Below are positions 27,102 to 38,498 of a stretch of 64,000 nucleotides of DNA, in pieces. Position 1 is the first letter of the stretch; each line of letters begins with the position of its first letter. Made by a program: the position numbers and the translations under genes. Source of the DNA: Sphingomonas yunnanensis (GTDB lineage Bacteria; Pseudomonadota; Alphaproteobacteria; Sphingomonadales; Sphingomonadaceae); the NCBI RefSeq assembly GCF_019898765.1, contig NZ_JAIOKB010000001.1, positions 682,001 to 746,000 of the forward strand, read 5' to 3'. The notes under the pieces were generated by a model. It did no database searches. It was not told the DNA's origin and worked only from the letters and a program-made list of their open reading frames with translations.

Positions 27102-28003
27102 AGGATCGTGCCCGGCGGCAGCGCGAAGCCGCGCAACAGCTCGCCCGCGTCCATCTCGCCGCGCCCGGCGCGCTGCACCCGCAGCAGCCGGATCGCGCCG
27201 CTGCCGCACGCCACCAGCAGCGCGTCGTCGAGCACCTCGCCGGGTGCGCCCGAACCGGCTTCCGCGCGCGCCGCGCGCACCTTGATCCGCTCGCCGGCAT
27301 GCTCGACGAAGGCGCCCGGCGCTGGGTCGAAGGCGAGGACCTGGCGTTCGACCTGTGCGGCCGCGGCGGTGAAGTCGAGCCGCGCCTCCTCCTTGCTGAT
27401 CTTGGCCGCGTAGGTGACGCCGTCCTCGGGCTGCGCGCGCGGCGGATAGCCATCGGGATCGGCCAGCACCTGCACCATCAGCCGCGCGCCCATCCCGGCG
27501 AGCTCGGCGGTGAGCTGCCCCGCGCTCTTGCCCGCGCACGACGTCCGCCCCTCCAGCCGCACCGGGCCAGTATCGAGCCCCGCCTCCATCTGCATGATGC
27601 CGACGCCCGTCTCGGCGTCGCCGGCGAGGATGGCGCGCTGCACCGGCGCGGCGCCGCGCCAGCGCGGCAGCAGCGAGCCGTGGACGTTGAGGCAGCCGAA
27701 CCGCGGCGCGTCGAGCACCGCGCGCGGCAGTATGAGGCCGTACGCCGCGACCACCGCGACGTCGACGTCCCGTGCCGCGAAGGCCGCCTGTGCGCCCGCG
27801 TCGCGCAGCGTCACCGGCGTGTGGACCTCCAGCCCGAGCGCCTCGGCGCGGCGCTGCACCGGTGTCGGCACCAGCTCGCGCCCGCGCCGACCGCCGGGGC
27901 GCGGCGGCTGGCAGTAGACCGCGGCGACGTCGTGCCCCGCGGCCACCAGCGCGTCGAGCGTCGGCGCCGCGAACTCGGGGGTTCCCATGAAGATGATCCG
28001 CAT
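27098..28003 (-). CDS. fmt: Methionyl-tRNA formyltransferase
   Basis: A 301-residue enzyme that formylates initiator Met-tRNA. N-terminal formyltransferase domain with [17 protein letters not shown], the [14 protein letters not shown] loop (with the catalytic Asn/His region [10 protein letters not shown]) and GLDTGP. The C-terminal OB domain follows ([14 protein letters not shown]). ATG 28003. It shares a 55-base divergent promoter region with recR and lies across from def, its functional partner. Confidence 0.97.
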   Translation of the reverse strand: MRIIFMGTPEFAAPTLDALVAAGHDVAAVYCQPPRPGGRRGRELVPTPVQRRAEALGLEVHTPVTLRDAGAQAAFAARDVDVAVVAAYGLILPRAVLDAPRFGCLNVHGSLLPRWRGAAPVQRAILAGDAETGVGIMQMEAGLDTGPVRLEGRTSCAGKSAGQLTAELAGMGARLMVQVLADPDGYPPRAQPEDGVTYAAKISKEEARLDFTAAAAQVERQVLAFDPAPGAFVEHAGERIKVRAARAEAGSGAPGEVLDDALLVACGSGAIRLLRVQRAGRGEMDAGELLRGFALPPGTIL

Positions 28004-28058
28004 GGCGCCAGCTCTCGACACGCTGGCGCGGCGCGACGCAACCCCCTATCTGTTCCGC

Positions 28059-28655
28059 ATGGCATCCCCCGAGATCGAGGCGCTGACCAACGCGCTGGCG
28101 CGGCTCCCCGGTTTCGGCCCGCGCTCGGCGCGGCGCGCGGTGCTGCACCTCGTCAAGAAGCGCGAGGGCGCGCTGGTGCCGCTGCGCTCGGCGCTGGTCG
28201 CGGTGGAGGAGCGGCTGTCGACCTGCTCGATTTGCGGCAACGTCGACACCACCGACCCGTGCGCGATCTGCGCCGACCCGCGCCGCGACGACCGCTCGCT
28301 CTGCGTCGTCGAGGACGTCGCCGATCTCTGGGCGCTGGAGCGCTCGCGGCTGTTCCCGGGGCGCTTCCACGTGCTCGGCGGCCGGCTCTCCGCGCTGGAG
28401 GGGGTGCGACCCGAGGATCTCGCGGTCGAGCCGCTGCTCGCGCGTGTCGCGGGTGGCGGGGTGGACGAGGTGGTGCTGGCGATGAACGCGACGCTGGAAG
28501 GCCAGACCACCGCGCACTATCTCGCCGAGCGGCTGGAGCGCTTCCCGGTACGGCTCACCCAGCTGGCGCACGGCCTGCCGGTCGGCGGCGAGCTCGACTA
28601 TCTCGACGAGGGTACGCTGGCGCAGGCGCTGCGCGCGCGCCGCCCGGTGGCGTGA
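28059..28655 (+). CDS. recR: Recombination protein RecR
   Basis: A 198-residue RecFOR-pathway protein that helps load RecA at gaps. It has the helix-hairpin-helix [16 protein letters not shown], the four-Cys zinc finger [16 protein letters not shown], and the Toprim domain ([22 protein letters not shown]). ATG 28059 has no ribosome site; instead a TATCTG box ends 6 bases upstream (28047-28052), so the message may be leaderless. Confidence 0.97.
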   Translation: MASPEIEALTNALARLPGFGPRSARRAVLHLVKKREGALVPLRSALVAVEERLSTCSICGNVDTTDPCAICADPRRDDRSLCVVEDVADLWALERSRLFPGRFHVLGGRLSALEGVRPEDLAVEPLLARVAGGGVDEVVLAMNATLEGQTTAHYLAERLERFPVRLTQLAHGLPVGGELDYLDEGTLAQALRARRPVA

Positions 28656-28665
28656 CCGCGCTCGC

Positions 28666-28694
28666 TTGACGCCTCTCCGGCGTGCCCCTAGCTC
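28666..28694 (+). promoter_or_regulatory. Promoter of def, leaderless layout
   Basis: TTGACG (28666-28671), 17 bases, TAGCTC (28689-28694). The def ATG begins 7 bases after the -10 ends, where transcription should start, and there is no ribosome site. Confidence 0.55.
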
Positions 28695-28700
28695 GCGCGC

Positions 28701-29234
28701 ATGGCCATTCTTCCGATCGTAGAGGTACCCGACGCGCGGCTGCGCGAGACCTGCGTGCCCGTCGCCGAGGTCAACGACGAGGTGCGGGGCATCGTCGCCG
28801 ACATGTTCGACACGATGTACGACGCGCGCGGCATCGGACTGGCCGCGATCCAGGTCGGCATCCTGCAGCGGATCGTCGTGATCGACCTGCAGGAGCGCGA
28901 GCTCGAGGAGGGCGAGCCGCCCGAGGCCGCGCGCGCGCCCCAGGCCTTCATCAACCCCGAGATCAGCTGGATCAGCGAGGAGCAGTCGAGCTACAACGAG
29001 GGCTGCCTGTCGATCCCCGAGCAATATGCCGAGGTGACCCGCCCGGAGCGCTGCCGCGTCACCTGGCGTGACACCGCGGGCGAGCGCCACGAGGCCGAGT
29101 TCGAGGGGCTGATGTCGACCTGCATGCAGCACGAGATCGACCATCTCAACGGCGTGCTGTTCATCGACCATATCTCGCGGCTGAAGCGAGGCATGTTGCT
29201 GAAGAAGTTGGACAAGCTCCGCCGCGGCGGGTGA
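28701..29234 (+). CDS. def: Peptide deformylase
   Basis: A 177-residue metalloenzyme that removes the N-formyl group from new proteins. All three motifs are present: [18 protein letters not shown] (metal ligand Cys102) and QHEIDHLNG (His144, catalytic Glu145, His148). Length is normal. The start is ATG 28701, apparently leaderless. Confidence 0.98.
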   Translation: MAILPIVEVPDARLRETCVPVAEVNDEVRGIVADMFDTMYDARGIGLAAIQVGILQRIVVIDLQERELEEGEPPEAARAPQAFINPEISWISEEQSSYNEGCLSIPEQYAEVTRPERCRVTWRDTAGERHEAEFEGLMSTCMQHEIDHLNGVLFIDHISRLKRGMLLKKLDKLRRGG

Positions 29235-29357
29235 CCGCAGGGCGACGGCGCGCGCCGCGTCATCGTGAAACGCGCCCTCCTCTCATCCGACGGGTTCGGG
29301 ATCACGCGCGTGAGAAGGTCAGCCGCGCTCCGTTGCTGCATGCCCCTTTTCACAGGG

Positions 29358-29386
29358 TCGACTTCCCCCGCGCCGCCCCCTAGATC
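29358..29386 (+). promoter_or_regulatory. Promoter of mtaB-ftsY-yciB, leaderless layout
   Basis: TCGACT (29358-29363), 17 bases, TAGATC (29381-29386), then 7 bases to ATG 29394. The box and the GCGCGC before the ATG closely copy those of def. Confidence 0.45.
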
Positions 29387-29393
29387 GCGCGCC

Positions 29394-30578
29394 ATGTCCG
29401 TCGTTCCCCAGCCCGAGGTCGTGACGCTCGGCTGCCGCCTCAATATCGCCGAGAGCGAGGCGATCCGCCAGCTCGCCGGCGCGGGCGTGGCGGTGGTGAA
29501 CGGCTGCGGTGTGACCAACCAGGCGATGCGCGACACGCGCGTTGCGGTGCGCCGGCTGCGGCGCCGCCTGCCGCACACCGAGCTGGTGGTCACCGGCTGC
29601 GCCGCCGAGATGGACCGCGCCGGCTTCGCCGCGATGCCCGAGGTCGACCGCCTCGTCCCGAACGCCGCCAAGCTGCTGCCCGCCAGCTGGGGGAGCCCGC
29701 GCGGCAACGCGCCGCGGCCGCGCGCGCAGACCCGCGCCTTCGTCGGCGTGCAGAACGGCTGCGACCATGCCTGCACCTTCTGCGCGATCCCGCAGGGTCG
29801 CGGCGCGAGCCGCAGCGACGCGATCGCCGAGATCGTCCCGCGCGTCGCGGCGCTGGTCGAGGCGGGGCAGCGCGAGGTGGTGCTGAGCGGCGTCGACCTC
29901 GCGAGCTACGACGACCGCGGCGCCGGCCTCGCCGCGCTGGTCAAGCGGCTGCTCGCCGGCGTGCCCGGGCTGGAGCGGGTTCGCCTCTCCTCGCTCGACC
30001 CGCACGTGATCGACGACCCGCTGTTCGCGCTGCTCACCCAGGAGCCGCGCGTGATGCCGCACGTCCACCTCTCGCTCCAGGCGGGCGATGACCTGATCCT
30101 CAGGCGCATGCGCCGGCGCCACCGCCGCGCCGAGGCGCTCGCGGTGATCGAGCGGCTGCGCGCGGCGCGCCCCGAACTGGCGATCGGCGCGGACCTGATC
30201 GCGGGCTTCCCGACCGAGGACGAGGCGATGTTCGCCAACACGCTCGCGCTGGTCGAGCAGGCCGACATCACCCACGCGCACGTCTTTCCCTATTCGCCGC
30301 GCGCGGGGACGCCCGCCGCCCGCATGCCGCAGGTCGAGCCCGAGGTCGCGCGCGCCCGTGCCGCGACGCTGCGCGCCGCCTCGGCGGCGCGGCTCGCGTG
30401 CCGCCTCGCGCGCCAGGTCGGCACGGTGCAGCGCGTGTTGGTCGAGCGCCCCGGCGACCGCGGCCATGCCCCCGATTTCAGCGAGGTCCGCCTCGCCTCC
30501 CCCCTCCCCATCGGCAGCGTGCGCGACGTCACGATCGTCGCCGCCGCGCCCGACCATCTCACCGGAACCATCGCATGA
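29394..30578 (+). CDS. mtaB: tRNA t6A37 methylthiotransferase MtaB
   Basis: A 394-residue radical-SAM enzyme that converts t6A37 to ms2t6A37 in tRNA. The N-terminal MTTase domain has LGCRLNIAESEAI and two further Cys (NGCGVTNQA, TGCAAEMD). The radical SAM cluster is C-DHA-C-TF-C (Cys123, 127, 130), followed by GADLIAGFPTE, FPYSPRAGTPA and a TRAM-like end. ATG 29394; no ribosome site. It overlaps ftsY by ATGA. Confidence 0.94.
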   Translation: MSVVPQPEVVTLGCRLNIAESEAIRQLAGAGVAVVNGCGVTNQAMRDTRVAVRRLRRRLPHTELVVTGCAAEMDRAGFAAMPEVDRLVPNAAKLLPASWGSPRGNAPRPRAQTRAFVGVQNGCDHACTFCAIPQGRGASRSDAIAEIVPRVAALVEAGQREVVLSGVDLASYDDRGAGLAALVKRLLAGVPGLERVRLSSLDPHVIDDPLFALLTQEPRVMPHVHLSLQAGDDLILRRMRRRHRRAEALAVIERLRAARPELAIGADLIAGFPTEDEAMFANTLALVEQADITHAHVFPYSPRAGTPAARMPQVEPEVARARAATLRAASAARLACRLARQVGTVQRVLVERPGDRGHAPDFSEVRLASPLPIGSVRDVTIVAAAPDHLTGTIA

Positions 30579-31507
30579 GCACGAGCTGGCATGACAAGCT
30601 GCTGGGCGGCTTCCGCCGCACCTCCGACCGGCTGGTCGGCAACCTCGCCGGCCTCGGCGGCGCGCGCCTCGAGGAGCAGACGCTCGACGAGGTCGAGGAA
30701 GCGCTGATCGGCTCAGACCTCGGCCCGGAGACCGCGGGGCGGGTCCGCGCGCGCCTCGCCGAGGGCACGTTCGAGCGCAACATGGAGGAGCTCGGCATCC
30801 GCCTCGTCGTCGCCGAGGAGGTCGAGAAGGTGCTGGCGCAGGTCGCCAGGCCGCTCGGCATCGACGCCTTCCCGCGCCCGCAGGTGGTGCTGGTGATCGG
30901 CGTCAACGGCTCGGGCAAGACCACCACGATCGCCAAGCTGGCGCATCTGTTCCTCGAGCAGGACTATCACGTGATGCTCGCCGCGGGCGACACGTTCCGC
31001 GCCGCCGCGATTGGCCAGCTGCGCACCTGGGCCGAGCGGATCGGCGTGCCGATCGTCACCGGTCCCGAGGGCGGCGACGCCGCCGGGATCGTGTGGGACG
31101 CGGTGAAGAAGGCCACCGAGATCGGCACCGACGTGCTGATCGTCGACACCGCCGGCCGGCTCCAGAACAAGCGCGAGCTGATGGACGAGCTCGCCAAGAT
31201 CCGTCGCGTGCTCGGCCGGCTCAACCCCGCCGCGCCGCACGACGTGCTGCTGGTGCTCGACGCCACCACCGGGCAGAACGCCCTCAACCAGATCGAGGTG
31301 TTCAAGGAGGTGGCGGGGGTCACCGGGCTCGTCATGACCAAGCTCGACGGCACCGCGCGCGGCGGCGTGCTGGTGGCGGCGGCGGAGCGCTACGGCCTGC
31401 CGATCCACGCCATCGGCGTCGGCGAGCAGATGGACGATCTCCGCCCGTTCGACGCGCGCGAGCTCAGCCGCATCATCGCTGGGGTCGACACGGGGCCGCG
31501 CAAGTGA
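30575..31507 (+). CDS. ftsY: Signal recognition particle receptor FtsY
   Basis: A 310-residue GTPase that docks SRP-ribosome complexes at the inner membrane. A short N-domain (WHDKLLGGFRRTSDRL) without the long acidic A-domain of E. coli is followed by the NG GTPase: GVNGSGKTTT (from residue 109), AAGDTFRAAAIGQL, DTAGRLQNKRELMDEL, TKLDGTARGG and GVGEQMDDLRPF. It is coupled to mtaB upstream and yciB downstream. Confidence 0.97.
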   Translation: MSTSWHDKLLGGFRRTSDRLVGNLAGLGGARLEEQTLDEVEEALIGSDLGPETAGRVRARLAEGTFERNMEELGIRLVVAEEVEKVLAQVARPLGIDAFPRPQVVLVIGVNGSGKTTTIAKLAHLFLEQDYHVMLAAGDTFRAAAIGQLRTWAERIGVPIVTGPEGGDAAGIVWDAVKKATEIGTDVLIVDTAGRLQNKRELMDELAKIRRVLGRLNPAAPHDVLLVLDATTGQNALNQIEVFKEVAGVTGLVMTKLDGTARGGVLVAAAERYGLPIHAIGVGEQMDDLRPFDARELSRIIAGVDTGPRK

Positions 31508-32205
31508 GCGCGACGCCGAAGGAGTCCGCGGGCGCGCGCGCGCTGGTCGATTACGGGCCGCTGGCGGTGTTCTTCGCGGTCAACTTCCTGCTGCCCGGCG
31601 AGAGCGCGCGGCGGCTCGTCGCGGCGGCCACGCCGGCCTTGTCGGACCTCGGGCGGGTCGAGGCGCTGCTGCTCGCGCGCGTGATCGTGGCGACCGCCGC
31701 CTTCGTGCTGGCGAGCGTGGTCGCGCTGGTGATCGCCAAGGCGAAGCTCGGGCGCGTGCCGCCGATGCTGCTGATCTCGGCCGGGCTGGTGATCGTGTTC
31801 GGCGGGCTGACGATGTACTTCCGCGACCCACGCTTCATCCAGACCAAGCCGACGATCGTCTACGCGTTGCTCGCCGCGACCCTGGGCTTCGGCGCGGCGA
31901 CCGGGCGCCCGCTGCTCCAGCAGCTGATGGGGTCGAGCTACCCCGGGCTGAGCGAGCGCGGCTGGCACCGGCTGACGCTCAACTGGGTGTGGTTCTTCTT
32001 CGCCATGGCGTTCGCCAACGAGGCGGTGTGGCGCGGCGCCGCGTCGCTGTACGGCGCGCAGCGCGGCTGGGACCTGTGGGCGATCTACAAGGTCTGGGTG
32101 GTCATCCCGGTGACGATGCTGTTCGCGGTCGCCAACGTGCCGATGCTGATGCGCCACGGGCTCAACCTGGGCGACGAGGCACCGCCGGTGCCGCCCGAGG
32201 GCTGA
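31504..32205 (+). CDS. yciB: Septation protein A family membrane protein (YciB/IspZ)
   Basis: A 233-residue inner-membrane protein, GTG start overlapping the ftsY stop. About five to six hydrophobic segments alternate with loops containing [20 protein letters not shown] and [19 protein letters not shown], which are family signatures. YciB affects cell-envelope and septum integrity; the biochemical role is unclear. The mtaB-ftsY-yciB order is common in sphingomonads. Confidence 0.92.
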   Translation: MSATPKESAGARALVDYGPLAVFFAVNFLLPGESARRLVAAATPALSDLGRVEALLLARVIVATAAFVLASVVALVIAKAKLGRVPPMLLISAGLVIVFGGLTMYFRDPRFIQTKPTIVYALLAATLGFGAATGRPLLQQLMGSSYPGLSERGWHRLTLNWVWFFFAMAFANEAVWRGAASLYGAQRGWDLWAIYKVWVVIPVTMLFAVANVPMLMRHGLNLGDEAPPVPPEG

Positions 32206-32248
32206 GGCCAGCGCGGCGACGACAAGGATCGAGGAGAGAGTAGGAGCG

Positions 32249-34177
<1,929 letters not shown>

Positions 34178-34232
34178 GCGGTGCGAGGGCGGACGAGCGC
34201 GGCTCTTCTCCTTCTCCCGCTTGCCCCTCTGG

Positions 34233-34331
34233 CCGTCATCCTGAACTCGTTTCAGGGTCCAACGGGCCGCGCACGCGTCGGCCTCTGAGTGCGCGGCACC
34301 GTGGACCCTGAGACGAGCTAAGGATGACGCC
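34233..34331. repeat. Palindromic intergenic element, copy D
   Basis: GCCGTCATCCTGAACTCG... and its near complement ...CGAGCTAAGGATGACGCC enclose about 60 bases, with inner arms TTTCAGGGTCCA / TGGACCCTGAGA. It lies between the convergent acs and psd genes. Confidence 0.7.
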
Positions 34332-34370
34332 AGGAGGAAAGACCGAAGGCGCAACTTCTCCCCTTTCTCC

Positions 34371-35222
34371 TCACCAATCCGCCAGCACCTGCCCCGCGCG
34401 GATCGTGTCGCCGAGCCGCAGCCCGTCGCGCAGCCGCGCCGCGGGCGGAAGGAACAGCAGGATCGTCGAGCCATGCTCGAACCATCCCATCTCCTCGCCC
34501 TTCCCGAGGCGCGCGTCGCAGGCCGCGCGTGCGCTGCCCTGCTCGCGCAGCACCGTCTCGACGTCGAGGAAGCCGAGCCGGATGCTCGCCACCAGGATCG
34601 CCGCGACGGGCACGAGCAGCAGCGGCCGCCCGCCCGCGCTCGCCTCGATCACCGCGCGCTCGTTGCGGCAGAACAGCTGCTCCACCCGCTTGAGCGCGAT
34701 CGGGTTGACGTTCCAGCAGTCGCCCGAGAGATACGTGACCCCTTCCACCGTCAGGTCGGCGGGCGCGTGGAAGCGGTGGTACATCGCCGCGGTGAGCCGC
34801 AGCGTCAGATACCAGCCGTCGCGAAAGCGCTCGACCAGCGCGGGATCGGGGACCAGCTCGCCCAGCCGGTAGGGAAAGCCCTTCACCTGATAGACCCGGT
34901 CCCCCTCGATCCGGCCGTGCGCGCCGAGGATCGCGTCGCACGGGCTCGCCAGCGTCGCGGGATCGCGGTCATAGGCGCGCGCGCCGGGTCGCAGCCGGCG
35001 GACGAAGCCGTCGCGCAGCGAGCGGAACTCGGTGGTGGCGGCGTCGGAGAGGTCGACGTCGGAGAAGAAGCGCCACGCCGCGAGCGCGGGCCGCGCCACC
35101 AGCGGGTGCTCCGCCGCGGCGATGCGCCCGACCAGCCCGGTCGCCCAGCGTCGCGGGATGCGGTTGGTCAGCAGGAAGTTGAGGTCCTCCTGCAGCAGCA
35201 GGCGGAGGAAAGCCGAGCGCAT
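34371..35222 (-). CDS. psd: Phosphatidylserine decarboxylase
   Basis: A 283-residue pyruvoyl enzyme converting phosphatidylserine to phosphatidylethanolamine at the inner membrane. Seen: SPCDAILGAHGRI, VKGFPYRLGELV, FHAPADLTVEGVTYLSGDCWNVNP-type region, and EHGST near the end, where Gly251-Ser252 is the self-cleavage point that makes the pyruvoyl group. ATG 35222 with CAGG upstream; a start two codons earlier is possible. It is divergent from the aminotransferase with 38 bases between starts. It supplies the substrate of PmtA (37702-38355). Confidence 0.93.
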   Translation of the reverse strand: MRSAFLRLLLQEDLNFLLTNRIPRRWATGLVGRIAAAEHPLVARPALAAWRFFSDVDLSDAATTEFRSLRDGFVRRLRPGARAYDRDPATLASPCDAILGAHGRIEGDRVYQVKGFPYRLGELVPDPALVERFRDGWYLTLRLTAAMYHRFHAPADLTVEGVTYLSGDCWNVNPIALKRVEQLFCRNERAVIEASAGGRPLLLVPVAAILVASIRLGFLDVETVLREQGSARAACDARLGKGEEMGWFEHGSTILLFLPPAARLRDGLRLGDTIRAGQVLADW

Positions 35223-35260
35223 TGTCACACCTGCGTCATCGTGAGGGTCTGTGGGGAGGC

Positions 35261-36916
35261 ATGGAGAAGAAGACGTTCGTCGCGGTGGCCGGCGCGGTCG
35301 CCACCACCCTGTTCGCGGTCAGCAAGGGGCGCGAGCGGCTGCGCCTGTCGCGCGCCAAACATCCCTCGCTCGGCGGGCACGTCCGCATGGCCAAGCGCGT
35401 GGCGGCACAGATCCCTTATTACAGCCACCCGGAGGAGCGTTTCTTCCGCGCCGACCGCTGCGACGACGCGGTCGCGGCGCGGCGCCGCGACGGCTTCCGC
35501 CGGCTGAGCGAGCTCTATGCCGCGCGCTTCCCCAAGACGCTCGCGCTCACCGCCGAGACCCGCAACGGCCTGTCCGACCTGCGGTTCACGGGCCGCTACC
35601 GCGTTCCCTTCCCTTTCGCCGAGGTGGTACGCGCCAAGCTGCCGACCGGCGCCTTCGTCGAGCGAACGGAAGGCGCATGGCTGATCGACCTCGACGGCAA
35701 CCGGCTCATCGACTGCGCCGGCTCCTACGGCGTCAACCTGTTCGGCAACGACTTCTACAAGGAGACGCTGCGCGAGGCGGTCGCCGCCGCCGAGCCGCTC
35801 GGCGCGCTGCTCGGCGCCTATCACCCGGTCGTGGCCGACAATGTTCGCCGGCTGCGCGCCCTGTCGGGGCACGACGAGGTGTCGTTCCATATGTCGGGCA
35901 CCGAGGCGGTGATGCAGGCGGTGCGGCTGGCGCGCTATCACACCGGCAAGCGCCGGCTGGTGCGCTTCGCCGGCGCCTATCACGGCTGGTGGGGCGACGT
36001 GCAGCCCGGTATCGGCAACCCCGTCCCGGCCGACCACACGCTGACGCTCGCCGAGATGAGCGGCGAGACGCTGCGCGTGCTCGCCACGCGCAAGGACATT
36101 GCCTGCGTGCTGGTTAATCCGCTCCAGGCGCTCCATCCCAACGCGGGCGCGCCGTCGGACAGCCAGCTGGTCGACAGCGCGCGCCGCGGCGGGGCCGACC
36201 TCGACGGCTATGCGCGCTGGCTCCACCGCCTCGCCGAGACCTGCCGCGCCAACGGCATCGTACTGATCGCGGACGAGGTATTCGTCGGATTCCGGCTCGC
36301 GCCGGGCAGCCTGCTGCGCCGCGTCGGGGTCGAGCCCGACCTGATCACCTGGGGCAAGACGCTGGGCGGCGGGCTGCCGGTCGGCGTGCTCACCGGACGC
36401 GCCGCGCTGATGAAGCGCTGGCGCGACGACCGGCCGGTCGACATCTGCTTCGCGCGCGGCACCTTCAACGCGCATCCCTATGTGATGGCGGCGATGGACT
36501 CGTTCCTGCGCCGGCTCGAGACCCGCCCGGTGCAGGCGCTGTACGACGGGCTCGACGCGCGATGGGACGCGCGCGCGGCGCAGCTCAACGCCGCCCTGGC
36601 CGCCGAGGACCTGCCGGTCGCGGTTGCCAACCTCTCGACGATCTGGACCGTGCTCTACACGCGGGCGTCGCGCTACAATTGGATGCTGCAATATTACCTC
36701 CGCGCCGAGGGGCTGGCGCTGAGCTGGGTCGGCACCGGGCGGCTGATCTTCAGCCTCGACATGGACGAGGCGCTGTTCGACGAGATCGTCCGCCGCTTCG
36801 TCGCCGCCGCGCGCGCGATGCAGGCGGACGGCTGGTGGAGCGGCCCCGCGGTCAGCGACAAGCAGCTGCGGCGGATGGCGCTCGCTGAGTCGCTGCGGGC
36901 GAGGATGCGCGGGTAG
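35261..36916 (+). CDS. Class III PLP-dependent aminotransferase with membrane-anchor N-terminus
   Basis: A 551-residue enzyme, about 100 longer than usual class III aminotransferases such as glutamate-1-semialdehyde aminotransferase. The first 25 residues include a hydrophobic stretch (FVAVAGAVATTLFAVS). About 90 further residues precede the fold. The core has HMSGTEAVMQAVRLAR, FAGAYHGWWGD, ADEVFVGFR (PLP-binding Asp) and the Schiff-base Lys366 in TWGKTLGGGLPVG. ATG 35261 follows GGGGAGGC. It is divergent from psd and near pmtA, hinting at a lipid or headgroup amine substrate, but the substrate is unknown. Confidence 0.85.
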   Translation: MEKKTFVAVAGAVATTLFAVSKGRERLRLSRAKHPSLGGHVRMAKRVAAQIPYYSHPEERFFRADRCDDAVAARRRDGFRRLSELYAARFPKTLALTAETRNGLSDLRFTGRYRVPFPFAEVVRAKLPTGAFVERTEGAWLIDLDGNRLIDCAGSYGVNLFGNDFYKETLREAVAAAEPLGALLGAYHPVVADNVRRLRALSGHDEVSFHMSGTEAVMQAVRLARYHTGKRRLVRFAGAYHGWWGDVQPGIGNPVPADHTLTLAEMSGETLRVLATRKDIACVLVNPLQALHPNAGAPSDSQLVDSARRGGADLDGYARWLHRLAETCRANGIVLIADEVFVGFRLAPGSLLRRVGVEPDLITWGKTLGGGLPVGVLTGRAALMKRWRDDRPVDICFARGTFNAHPYVMAAMDSFLRRLETRPVQALYDGLDARWDARAAQLNAALAAEDLPVAVANLSTIWTVLYTRASRYNWMLQYYLRAEGLALSWVGTGRLIFSLDMDEALFDEIVRRFVAAARAMQADGWWSGPAVSDKQLRRMALAESLRARMRG

Positions 36917-36930
36917 ATCGCTTACCTCAC

Positions 36931-37025
36931 TTGTTCCCCGGCGAGAGCCGGGGCCCAGGTGGGAGACGGCAGTGATCCTCACGACGACCGTCCCGACTGG
37001 ACCCCGGCTTTCGCCGGGGATCATG
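36931..37025. repeat. Palindromic intergenic element, copy E
   Basis: TTGTTCCCCGGCGAGAGCCG...and GGACCCCGGCTTTCGCCGG... form complementary arms about 60 bases apart. It lies between the convergent aminotransferase and the DUF962-like gene. Confidence 0.6.
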
Positions 37026-37057
37026 CTGGAGGCGAGGAAGGCGCCTCCGTTCTCGCC

Positions 37058-37702
37058 TCACGCCGCGGCGTGATGATCCTCGCTGCGCTCGCCCTTGAGC
37101 AGCCGCGCGGGCGCGGTGCGGTAGAGGCGGAAGTCGCTGAACGGATCGGTGACGATCTTGGTCGCCCAGACGATACCGGTCTCGAGGTCGCGCTCGATCC
37201 ACAGCTGGGTCACGCGGAACAGGATCGCGGCCACGCCGAAGCATAGCCAGCCGAAACCGACGTGGCGCAAGAAGTCGAGCAGTCCCCCGGGCCGCTCAAA
37301 CAGCCCGAACAAGGTCGGCTCGAGCGCGAGCACCAGCGGGATCGCGAGCCATAACCCCATCAGCACGTACTTGCGCGTGAGATTATAGCCGACCTTGACC
37401 TCTTCCTTGTACGCGTGGCTGACCCCGTTCTCGTGGTCATAGTCCTTGGGCTCGAAGAAGAAATGCCCGGCCTGGCGGCTCGTCATCGCGACGCCCCAGG
37501 CGAGCAGACTCGCGAGGGCCGCGTCGACGAACAACAGAGCATAGGCCACCAGGAAGGTGCACGCGCTGACGAAGTGCAGGCTCTGGTTGACCAGATTGTG
37601 ATGGTAGAAGCGATGATCGTCCCAGCGCTGCTCCTTGAGCTGCGCACGGAAGCCGGGATTGCCCTGATCGTCCTCGAAGCGGAGCTTGCGGATCGTCGGC
37701 AT
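37058..37702 (-). CDS. DUF962/Mpo1-like membrane protein
   Basis: A 214-residue protein with about four hydrophobic helices. HHNLVNQSLHFVSACTFLV and RQAGHFFFEPKDYD recall the Asn/His motifs of the Mpo1-like (DUF962) family, which in yeast opens 2-hydroxy fatty acids from phytosphingosine. The fit is by pattern only. The start is ATG 37702 (or GTG 37705), with GGAGG upstream, overlapping the pmtA stop, so the two are coupled. Its lipid neighbours make a lipid-modifying role plausible. Medium-low certainty. Confidence 0.55.
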   Translation of the reverse strand: MPTIRKLRFEDDQGNPGFRAQLKEQRWDDHRFYHHNLVNQSLHFVSACTFLVAYALLFVDAALASLLAWGVAMTSRQAGHFFFEPKDYDHENGVSHAYKEEVKVGYNLTRKYVLMGLWLAIPLVLALEPTLFGLFERPGGLLDFLRHVGFGWLCFGVAAILFRVTQLWIERDLETGIVWATKIVTDPFSDFRLYRTAPARLLKGERSEDHHAAA

Positions 37703-38355
37703 CACTGGTCCTCCCGGTCGAGCTTGGCGATGCGCACCAGCGAGAAGTGCCCGAGCGGCGGGATCTCGCGGCGTTCGATCAGCGCGACGTCGTCGCGCCC
37801 CGCGATCCAGTCGGCATAGAGCGCGAAGGGGAAGTCGGTGCGGAAGCCGAGCCGGCTGGTCACCGGCATCAGTGTCTTCTCGATCGTGCCGCGCACGCCC
37901 TTCTCGGCGCCGACGCGCGTGGTGATGATGATCTCGCCGCCCGGACGGCAGACGCGTGCGAACTCGTCGAGCGCGCGCCCCGGGTTGGCCACCGCGCTGA
38001 CCACATATTGCGCCACCACCACGTCGAAGGACTGATCCTCGAAGTCGAGCGCCTCGGCGTCGCCGACGCGGATCGCGTCGACGTTGCGGAGGTTCTGCCG
38101 GCGGACGCGCGCGCGCGCCTTGTCGAGCATGTCCTCGGAGATGTCGATGCCGGTCACCCGGCTGGTGCGCGCATAGCCCGGCAGCGAGATGCCGGTCCCG
38201 ACCCCCACCTCGAGGATGCGGCCGCCGATCCGGTCGGCGGCGCGGATCGCGCTGGCGCGGCCCTGGCGGAAGACGGGCCCGAACACGAGATCGTAGATCG
38301 GGGCCCAGCGATCATAGGCCTGGGCGACCCCGGCCGTCGTCATCACTGCTGTCAT
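37702..38355 (-). CDS. pmtA: Phosphatidylethanolamine N-methyltransferase
   Basis: A 217-residue soluble SAM-dependent methyltransferase. YDRWAPIYDLVFGPVFRQGR followed by ILEVGVGTGISLPGY (SAM motif I) is the signature of the Sinorhizobium/Rhodobacter PmtA family, which converts phosphatidylethanolamine stepwise to phosphatidylcholine. Motif II region VTGIDISEDML and the RPGGEIIITTRV strand complete the Rossmann fold. With psd nearby, this gives a PS to PE to PC route. A ubiquinone-type methyltransferase is the main alternative. Confidence 0.82.
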   Translation of the reverse strand: MTAVMTTAGVAQAYDRWAPIYDLVFGPVFRQGRASAIRAADRIGGRILEVGVGTGISLPGYARTSRVTGIDISEDMLDKARARVRRQNLRNVDAIRVGDAEALDFEDQSFDVVVAQYVVSAVANPGRALDEFARVCRPGGEIIITTRVGAEKGVRGTIEKTLMPVTSRLGFRTDFPFALYADWIAGRDDVALIERREIPPLGHFSLVRIAKLDREDQ

Positions 38356-38498
38356 GTCAGCGCATTACCTTCGTTTGACCCGCAATCGGGCGACGGTGAT
38401 GTCTGACCTCTCTCCACTTGTTGCGTGTCAGCTTGACGACGGATCGGTGACGCGTTCTGTCACGCGGCTGTTATGGATATGACATGCGCCCGATGAGG

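Noticed and set aside
26358..29171. A 937-residue minus-strand frame covering recR, def and truA
   Set aside because: Only its last part (the truA domain, from GTG 27101) is real; the rest is antisense to recR and def.
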